Source: Sinotaia quadrata (taxonomy: Eukaryota; Mollusca; Gastropoda; Architaenioglossa; Viviparidae). Taken from it: DNA of 64,000 bases. The position numbers and the translations under genes are program-made. Below the pieces are notes generated by a model, which did not search any database, had not been told where the DNA came from, and was given only the letters and a program-made list of their open reading frames with translations. Positions 57,176 through 64,000 of this stretch are shown one piece after another (the stretch's first letter is position 1; the number at the start of each line of letters is the position of its first letter). The DNA lies in contig CM054182.1 in the NCBI GenBank assembly GCA_028829895.1, positions 86,911,546-86,975,545 on the forward strand, given 5' to 3'.

Positions 57176-57489
57176 ACATTATAATTTTATTCAATCAGCT
57201 AGTGTTGACGACATTTATTTCGATTGTGATAGCAGAATCAAAGATTGGGTCTCTTATTTCCACTCTCCTAGGCTCTTTTCGCTGGACGTCACCAAGAACA
57301 TAATGACGTATCAACAGGTGCCGATTTTCCGCTTCACCGCTTTCATCGTTGTTCACAATAAAGCCATTCCAGAGTCTGAATCACAGGAATTCTGGTTCAA
57401 TATCGATTGTTTAGACAGAGATCTGAGAATTGTTTACAACAAACAAATCGTGCTTGACTGGAAAGGAACTTGTAGGCCATTATTGACAG
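57176..57489 (+). CDS. Candidate internal coding exon, product unrecognised
   Basis: An open frame is bounded by an acceptor-like AATTTGTTTTCAAAG ending at 57175 and a donor-like CAG|GTGTGT starting at 57490. The exon is 314 bp: one base completing a codon, 104 whole codons and one base of the next. The predicted segment runs ...SVDDIYFDCDSRIKDWVSYF...VTKNIMTYQQVPIFRFTAFI...QEFWFNIDCLDRDLRIVYNK...CRPLLTG. It is rich in alternating hydrophobic and polar positions with three cysteines, as in extracellular beta-rich domains, and no transmembrane segment is seen. Composition is less AT-rich than the surroundings. I do not recognise the family, and no neighbouring exon was found. The frame also remains open from an ATG at 57150 to a stop at 57513, so a chance frame is possible. 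Confidence 0.4.
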
Positions 57490-58022
57490 GTGTGTGGATT
57501 GTATTTTGTTCGTGACTAGTCGTTTCTTTTGCATTTATTGAGACTTTTGTAAACTAGTAATAGAATTAATTCTTTCCTTGAACCAAAATATTTTAAAATT
57601 TTCTAAATATTAATTTTGTAAAGCATTTAAAAACAATTGCGATCTTTGATTTCAATGAGTGACAGACTTGTTATAAGCAAAACAATCTGGTTTAGAATCA
57701 GTTTGAAACACAGGCAATCAATTGCGTTGTACTGCCTCTCTTTTTGGAGGATGGGGGGGGGGGGATTTGGTTACTCCACCTTCCTCGTTGAGGGTGGAGA
57801 GTAGTTTAAACTTGGGAAGTTCAGGTTGTTTGTTGTCCTCTTTAACCATTTCTGAAGTTGTTTTGTTGCTGTTTATGAAGTATGTTATATTGTGTCTAGT
57901 ATTTTCGTGTTGCTAGGAAGTTTAAGAGTGTTTTGATATCTAAATTTCGTGCTGTTTTCATGGGCAGGGTAATGTTTCTGTTGCGAAAGGCATTTCTGCG
58001 TGTGCTAGTTTTCTATTTCCTC
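57490..58022. other. Unique stretch
   Basis: A G-run lies at about 57751-57763. No further exon consistent with the 57176-57489 candidate was found. Confidence 0.45.
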
Positions 58023-58024
58023 TT

Positions 58025-58025
58025 A

Positions 58026-58108
<83 letters not shown>

Positions 58109-58109
58109 A

Positions 58110-58141
<32 letters not shown>
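58025..58141. repeat. (TATC)n microsatellite
   Basis: About 29 TATC repeats with one TATA interruption; this is the complement of the GATA runs elsewhere. Confidence 0.98.
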
Positions 58142-58142
<1 letters not shown>

Positions 58143-58170
58143 CACCCAGATTTATACGCATATATGTATA

Positions 58171-58173
<3 letters not shown>

Positions 58174-58252
<79 letters not shown>
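58174..58252. repeat. (GT)n microsatellite, about 39 repeats
   Basis: An uninterrupted GT run 33 bp after the TATC run. Confidence 0.98.
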
Positions 58253-58258
<6 letters not shown>

Positions 58259-58990
58259 TTTATAAACATAAACAGTTTTTAGATTGCTACGGATGAGTTG
58301 ATAAATGCTTTTACTATTTTATTTATGATTTGTAAGTCGACTATTGTTCTCAAAGAACAGCGGTAAGCAGTCTCGCCACCCGTTCAGTGTTCATCCACGT
58401 CCACCTCAATTCCACGTGGACTCTTTTTGTCTTGCAAATAGGACCCGTAGAGCTTGAAATGATTTATTTTTATTTGTGGGGTGGGTGGAAGGTAGAAGGA
58501 CGTAAATAATGCTCGCTATAAAAAAAATATTCAATAAAACTTAGTCCCAGATTGTATCACAGAGACAGTTACTCGGATTAAAATATCTGGCAACGTTCGA
58601 CGTTCATCAAGACTAATTCCAGAACTGACTTTGCTTTGATATGCTTGTCGATAAGGTCAGGCCCTTCCTTTGTGTTTGGCAGACTTATTCCAGACGCGAC
58701 TGGGAAAACTCAAGAAATATCTGTAATACCCGGATCCAATTTCCTGGATGCTAATTATACATTCTGCTAAGACTGGCCTAGTTATACTATTCATGACCTT
58801 AGCTATGGGTTTCTCTTGCAATGCACTCTGTCTAAAGTATCTCATAGAATGCTGAAGATATTAATCGTGTTCTTTGCAAGAATTTTCTATATATATAGAA
58901 CACAATAATTATTTTAAAAGTCTTCTGTAATCATTAAGCCACATTTATTCTTAAGCTTTCCTGTCGACATAATACTACAATCACTCGAAG
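58253..58990. other. Unique stretch
   Basis: A 62-codon minus frame at 58657-58845 is unrecognised. Nothing else is evident. Confidence 0.45.
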
Positions 58991-58991
58991 A

Positions 58992-59222
58992 GTTTTCTGT
59001 TGATGACAAACTATTTTCGCTATTCTGATAATTTTCTGTTGACAAACTATTTTCGCTATTCTGATCTGTTGATGACAAACTATTTTCGCCATTCTGATAA
59101 TTTTCTGTTGGTGACAAATTATTTTCGCTATTCTGATAATTTTCTGTTGATGACAAACTATTTTCGCTATTCTGATAATTTTCTGTTGATGACAAATTAT
59201 TTTCGCTATTCTGATAGTTTCT
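58992..59222. repeat. 39-bp minisatellite, about 6 copies
   Basis: TTTCTGTTGATGACAAACTA plus TTTTCGCTATTCTGATAAT. Divisible by three, so open frames occur on both strands (SSTENYQNSENSL on the minus strand). Two copies are internally shortened. Confidence 0.95.
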
Positions 59223-59274
59223 GCAGACATTATGCGGGAATTACTCTTAAAGTTTCAGACATTGCAGTTACTGC

Positions 59275-59725
59275 AAGGTTCTTAAGACATTAATTGCTAC
59301 CTAAATCTAAGAGTTTCCTTCAAACATGAAACCATACTTACTCTGAGAGAGTTTCTTAAGATATTAATCGCATCCTTACTGTTTGTGGTTTTCTTAAGAC
59401 ATTAATTATATCTTTACTGTAGGAGTCTTTTGCAGACATTAATTAAATCTTCATTGTAAGAGTCTTCTGCAGACGTAATTAAATCTTTATTGTAAGAGTC
59501 CTCTGGATACATTAATTAAATCTTTATTGTAAGAGTCCTCTGGATACATTAATTAAATCGTTATTATAAGAGTCCTCTGCAGACATTAATTAAATCTCTC
59601 TTGTAAGAGTCTTCTGCAGACATTATACCATACTGTAAGAGTCTTCTGCAGGCATTAATTACATCATTACAGTAAGATTCTTCTGCAGACATTATACCAT
59701 AAGAACTCTGAGAATTTTCTGTAGC
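59275..59725. repeat. Minisatellite, unit about 37 bp, about 11 copies
   Basis: CATTAATTAAATCTTTATTG plus TAAGAGTCCTCTGGATA or TCTTCTGCAGA. The left copies are the most diverged. Confidence 0.9.
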
Positions 59726-59944
59726 CACTAACTGCTTATTTATTTTCATTGTTTCTTAAAGATACATTTTGTTTCCAATGACGAATGACATTCAAATGGA
59801 ACTACTAATATAAATTCATCTTTTTGAAATTGAAATTTAACCGTTTTAGCTCCTTCAAAGAAATTTTAATTTCAATGTCAAATTCTTGCAAAGTTGTACT
59901 TTTGTTTGGTTTTCATAAGACAAGCAGGAACATTTGCTCATATC

Positions 59945-60380
59945 CCGAATGGTTGATGGATTATAATTATTGAAAGATTGGCTGATCAAACTGGTTAAAT
60001 GCGCCCTTAACGATAGTAGTGAAAAGATTGATTCATCAAACTGATATTCAACAGGTCTAAATACACCGTTAAAGATAGGAGTGATGTGATTATATGATCA
60101 CACTGATATTCAACAGGTTTAAATAACCGTTAAAGATAGGAGTGATATAATTATTTGATCATATTGATATTCAACAGGTTTAAATAAACCTTTAAAGAAA
60201 GTGATATGATAATCTGATCACATTGATATTCAAAGGTTTAAAACACCGTTAAAGATAGGAGTGATATGATTTCTGATCACAACGATATTCAACTGGTGAA
60301 ATACGCCCTTAAAGATAGTAGCGAAAAGATTAACTGATCAAATGTATATTCACCAGGTGTAATTTAGTCCTTAGGGACAG
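59945..60380. repeat. Degenerate minisatellite, unit about 59-60 bp, 7 copies
   Basis: TGATCACATTGATATTCAAC, AGGTTTAAATAAACCGTTAA and AGATAGGAGTGATATGAT. All copies are diverged. Confidence 0.88.
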
Positions 60381-61003
60381 TAATGATGATTAATTAAGGT
60401 TTAAAATTTACAAAAACATTATATTTCACAAATATTTATGCGCACTATATGCTGTTAGTGCATTTCAACCTTCATGTGTAGGTCTTCGTGACCCGTGCTC
60501 CGACGTAAAACTCTACGTCAACAAATTACATACGTCCTTTATTTTCTCAAAATGTTTGATCAGTTCTGAACCATACTACAGATGACTGTTTGCGTCACCT
60601 TTATAAGAGATAAGAAAAAAAAAATAAAGGTTTACAGTTGACCTTTAACCGATGCATGATTTTTAACTCAGTCGAATGTGTCACTGCAGGGCTGTAGCGC
60701 ATGCGCCAGATGTCCTCTGCGAAGTTTTCGAGGACAGATTCATTAGCGCAGAATGTCTGACCGCCTTCACGCCTCCCGTCCTCAAACTACTCTGTTTGGG
60801 AAGACTGTCTCTGTGGAGAAATAAAAGACGTTGTTTATACAGATAACCGCGGAAATTTTTCAAGAACCCGAGAAACCATTTCCGTTTTAATCAGCAATAT
60901 TTCTCGGCATGAATTTCACGCGCGTCTGTTCAAATCTTCTCTAATGCAGGGATGTTTGTTAGTCTGTGTGCACGTAAGCGTGTAAAGACCGCCTTTTGTA
61001 ATA
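60381..61003. other. Unique stretch, more even composition
   Basis: 60660-60960 is relatively GC-rich (GCATGCGCCAGATGTCC near 60698). The 60-codon minus frame at 60681-60863 is unrecognised, and I found no splice-bounded exon. Confidence 0.4.
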
Positions 61004-61295
61004 AAGAAAGCACTCAATGTTTCAGAAATAAAACTGCTTCCTTAATAGTATAATTTTGTAGAAAAGAAAGTACTCAATTTTGTAGAAATAAAACTGCTTC
61101 CTTAATAGTATAATTTTGTAGAAAAGAAAGCACTCAATGTTTCAGAAATAAAACTGCTTCCTTAATAGTATAATTTTGTAGAAAAGAAAGTACTCAATTT
61201 TGTAGAAATAAAACTGCTTCCTTAATAGTATAATTTTGTAGAAACGAAAGCACTCAATGTTTCAGAAATAAAACTGCTTCCTTAATAGTATAATT
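61004..61295. repeat. 60-bp minisatellite with alternating variants (120-bp dimer)
   Basis: Five copies of AATAAAACTGCTTCCTTAAT plus AGTATAATTTTGTAGAAAAG. Copies 1, 3 and 5 carry GCACTCAATGTTTCAG, copies 2 and 4 GTACTCAATTTTGTAG. Confidence 0.97.
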
Positions 61296-61422
61296 TAGCA
61301 CAGTGTATTTTATTTTTATTTTTTGGAGGAGATACCTTTCCAGACTCCATTTAATACAAATCCCCAAATGACCCGTTATCTTTCGGTTTTCTACCGTCTC
61401 TGACCTGAATGGTCGCCACTTC

Positions 61423-61745
61423 GTATGTGAAGTACGCACATTGTAAATATTTCTCACACATCAGTAGGCAGAGTTAGTATGTGAAGTATGTACATTGTAA
61501 ATATTTCTCACACATCAGTAGGCAGAGTTAGTATGTGAAGTATGTACATTGTAAATATTTCTCACACATCAGTAGGCAGAGTTAGTATGTGAAGTATGTA
61601 CATTGTAAATATTTCTCACACATCAGTAGGCAGAGTTAGTATGTGAAGTATGTACATTGTAAATATTTCTCACACATCAGTAGGCAGAGTTAGTATGTGA
61701 AGTATGTACATTGTAAATATTTCTCACACATCAGTAGGCAGAGTT
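61423..61745. repeat. 54-bp minisatellite, 6 copies
   Basis: TATGTGAAGTATGTACATTG, TAAATATTTCTCACACATCA and GTAGGCAGAGTTAG. Copies 2-6 are virtually identical; the first has GAAGTACGCACATTG. Confidence 0.97.
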
Positions 61746-62100
61746 TCACAGTGGTTCAGCTCTTGTTTTTAAGGAAAATAAATAGACTTATATAATAGTT
61801 CTAATTTGTCATATAAAATAATTCTGATCAGTGCAACTGTAAATACTGTAGATAATCCTGATTCCTGTCATCAATATTCTGGCACCTGATTTCTTTGGAT
61901 TTCAAATCGATTAACTAGCTTAGCTCTTCATCTGGCCTCCGAAATACGAATTCCAAGATGAATTCATAGGCTCAGGCTCAAATGAGCCTGCACACATATT
62001 TGTCACAAGTTACATTACTTTGATGTGAGTGTGATTAATTATTTTTGATGAACCCTCACGTATTATAATGCATTCAAACAAGGGCAAGAGGTATTTCTCC
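61746..62100. other. Unique spacer
   Basis: Contains a hairpin-like GGCTCAGGCTCAAATGAGCC near 61969. No gene is recognised. Confidence 0.5.
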
Positions 62101-62306
62101 AGCTAAATTCCGTTCTAATATTGTGTTCTCTTTGCCGTAATGCTAAATTCCGTTCTAATATTGTGTTCTCTTTGCCGTAATGCTAAATTCCGTTCTAATA
62201 TTGTGTTCTCTTTGCCGTAATGCTAAATTCCGTTCTAATATTGTGTACTCTTTGCCGTAATGCTAAATTCCGTTCTAATATTGTGTTCTCTTTGCCGTAA
62301 TGCTAA
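62101..62306. repeat. 40-bp minisatellite, 5 copies
   Basis: GCTAAATTCCGTTCTAATAT plus TGTGTTCTCTTTGCCGTAAT. Only one base difference (GTGTACTC) is seen among copies, so it is very young. Confidence 0.98.
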
Positions 62307-62960
62307 GATTGCAGGAAAGCACTTCTTTTGTAAATCTTCTTTTACATAAATGTGATAAATGAAATCGGTCCAATGGCGATTGTTAAATTAAAGTTTGTTT
62401 TTTTATTTGCAATTGTAAAACAAGTTGATGTCTTCCCTTTGTTATTTTCAACCTTTCTTCCAAGACTATTAGCGGGTGATGAAATGGTCCAGAGTTTCTT
62501 TTCATCATAGACTTCATTTCCGCTCAAAAAATATTACCATTCATAAATTTTCACAAAAGAGTCCGCCCCTTCTCCAAATCCCTCGATGCGTCTGCTTAGA
62601 TCCGTGCTATGCATTCCTGTTTTCTCTCTTTAACTTTAAAAAGTGGAAAGAAAAAAACAGAAACCGTGCTCGATTACCTGGTGAAGCGTCACAACAGGTC
62701 AGCCATAATTTTCCCATTGCAAGGTGCACTAGAGGAGCTTGACACGAGGTTAGGGCGTTATAAATATAGACTTTCATCATTCACTTCTAACGCTTCGAGT
62801 GCTGCAGTATATTAGTAGCAAAAAGTGCAGAAGGCTTTCAGTGCATGTTCAAAGTGCATTTGCCCAAAGTGTTTTAGTGCAAGACGTGTTCGCCTTATAA
62901 GGCATGCATTGTGTCCGGTTCAAAGTGCATTTGTCTTTAAAATAAATGTATTCCATCAAC
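62307..62960. other. Unique stretch
   Basis: Overlapping 61-88 codon frames at 62342-62815 are not recognised. A short CAAAGTGCATTTG repeat occurs near 62849 and 62920. Confidence 0.45.
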
Positions 62961-62979
62961 TGGGTTTATTAGTTTCAAA

Positions 62980-63395
62980 TGCATGTCATATATTAGCCTC
63001 ATAATGCATGTCATATATTAGCCTCATAATACATGTATATTAGCCTCATAATGCATGTCGTATATTAGTCTCATAATACATGAATATTAGCCTCATAATG
63101 CATGTCGTATATTAGCCTCAACATACATGTATATTAGCCTCATAATGCATGTCGTATATTAGCCTCATAATACATGTCGCATATTAGCCTCATAATGCAT
63201 GTCGTATATTAGCCTCATAATACATGTCGTATATTAGCCTCATAATGCGCGTCATATATTAGCCTCATAATACACGTATATTAGCCTCATAATGCATGTC
63301 GTATATTAGCCTCATAATACATGTCGTATATTAGCCTCATAATACATGTATATTAGCCTCATAATGCATGCCATATATTAGCCTCATAATGTATT
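62980..63395. repeat. Minisatellite, units of about 20 and 25 bp mixed, about 18 copies
   Basis: TATATTAGCCTCATAATGCA plus TGTCG, with a short form lacking TCGTA. Long and short units are interspersed, e.g. three longer units then one short. Confidence 0.95.
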
Positions 63396-63499
63396 AACTG
63401 AGTTAGGCTGAAAGTAAATATGACATACATAAAATTGTTTGTCACTTGAATGATGACAACCTAATTCGTCCGTCCCCCTAAACCCCGTTTTTTTGTAAA

Positions 63500-64000
63500 G
63501 AAATCTGGTTTATTCTAATTTAATGTAGACATTCTAGTTATTTCTTTTGTAATGAGAAATAAATTTATTTCTAATATACTGTAGAAACTCTAATTATAAT
63601 TTTGTAAAGAGATCTAATTTATTTCTAATTAAATGTAGACATTATAATTAGTTTTTTTTATTTAAAGAGATCTAGATTTGTCTACTTTAGTGTCGACATT
63701 CTAGTTTAGTTCTAATTTAGTGTAGACAGTCTAGTTGATTTCTAATTTTGTGTTGACATTATAATTATTTCCAATTTTGTGTAGACATTCTAATTTATTT
63801 TTAATTTAGTGTACGCATTCTATTTTTTCTAACTTAGTGTAGACATTCATTCAAGTTATTTCTAATTTAGTGTAGACATTCTAATTTAATTTTAATTTAG
63901 TGTACGCATTCTAGATAGTTCTAATTTAGTGTACTCATTCCAGTTATTTCTTAGTGTAGACATTGTCTTTATTTCTAATTTAGTGTAGACATTGTCTTTA
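63500..64000. repeat. Degenerate minisatellite, unit about 29-31 bp, runs off the window
   Basis: TCTAATTTAGTGTAGACATT plus CTAGTTATT, about 17 copies, continuing at the window end. Confidence 0.92.

Noticed and set aside
61960..61995. GGCTCAGGCTCAAATGAGCC hairpin as a terminator
   Set aside because: Rho-independent terminators do not apply to a nuclear animal locus and no gene ends here.

Overview
This window looks like AT-rich, repeat-dominated, mostly non-coding nuclear DNA from an animal. No bacterial-style gene layout, ribosomal RNA, convincing tRNA or CRISPR array is visible. An invertebrate, most plausibly a mollusc, is my best guess. It rests on the density of minisatellites, on AAGGGGAATAACT / AGTTGTCTCCCTTT-type scattered motifs that I associate with mollusc genomes, and on a ZMYM-like hAT transposon. 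The taxon is inference, not proof.

The dominant content is tandem repeats. I count more than 60 separate arrays with units mostly of 20-76 bp, plus (GT)n, (GAAA)n, (GATA)n and (CTA)n microsatellites. A hand tally puts about 25 kb of the 64 kb in recognisable tandem arrays, most with their own unit sequence. Most long open frames here are by-products of arrays whose unit is a multiple of three bases (51, 45, 57, 42, 36, 39 bp) or of dinucleotide runs, so they are not called as genes.

Layout. 0.2-2.6 kb: degenerate 40-55 bp arrays, a 121-bp duplication, a 51-bp array and (GT)n. 4.2-5.3 kb: a 38-bp array and a very uniform 43-bp array. 6.5-13.6 kb: about a dozen arrays and microsatellites. 13.7-15.2 kb: two copies of an interspersed family (family 1) lying head to head around a palindrome-bearing 27-bp minisatellite. 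17.2-18.8 kb: a complete-ended hAT element with 13-bp inverted termini, a perfect 8-bp target duplication and a frameshifted transposase remnant. 20.1-21.8 and 33.2-34.9 kb: two near-full family 1 copies. 22.3-24.3 kb: minisatellites, one interrupted by a probable retroelement-like fragment. 26.1-27.1 and 48.4-49.8 kb: two copies of a second interspersed family (family 2), the latter inside a 26-bp minisatellite. 29.7-30.4 kb: a 29-bp array with a higher-order repeat. 31-33, 35.4-37.4, 38.2-40, 42, 44.8-47.5, 50-53.2, 54-55, 59-63.4 and 63.5-64 kb: further arrays, several of which drift gradually from one unit into another.

The best protein-coding candidate outside the hAT relic is one possible internal exon at 57176-57489 (+), bounded by AG and GT, whose product I do not recognise. 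The main biological story is the turnover of minisatellites and their repeated association with transposable elements. Array boundaries are hand-read and may be off by up to a repeat unit.
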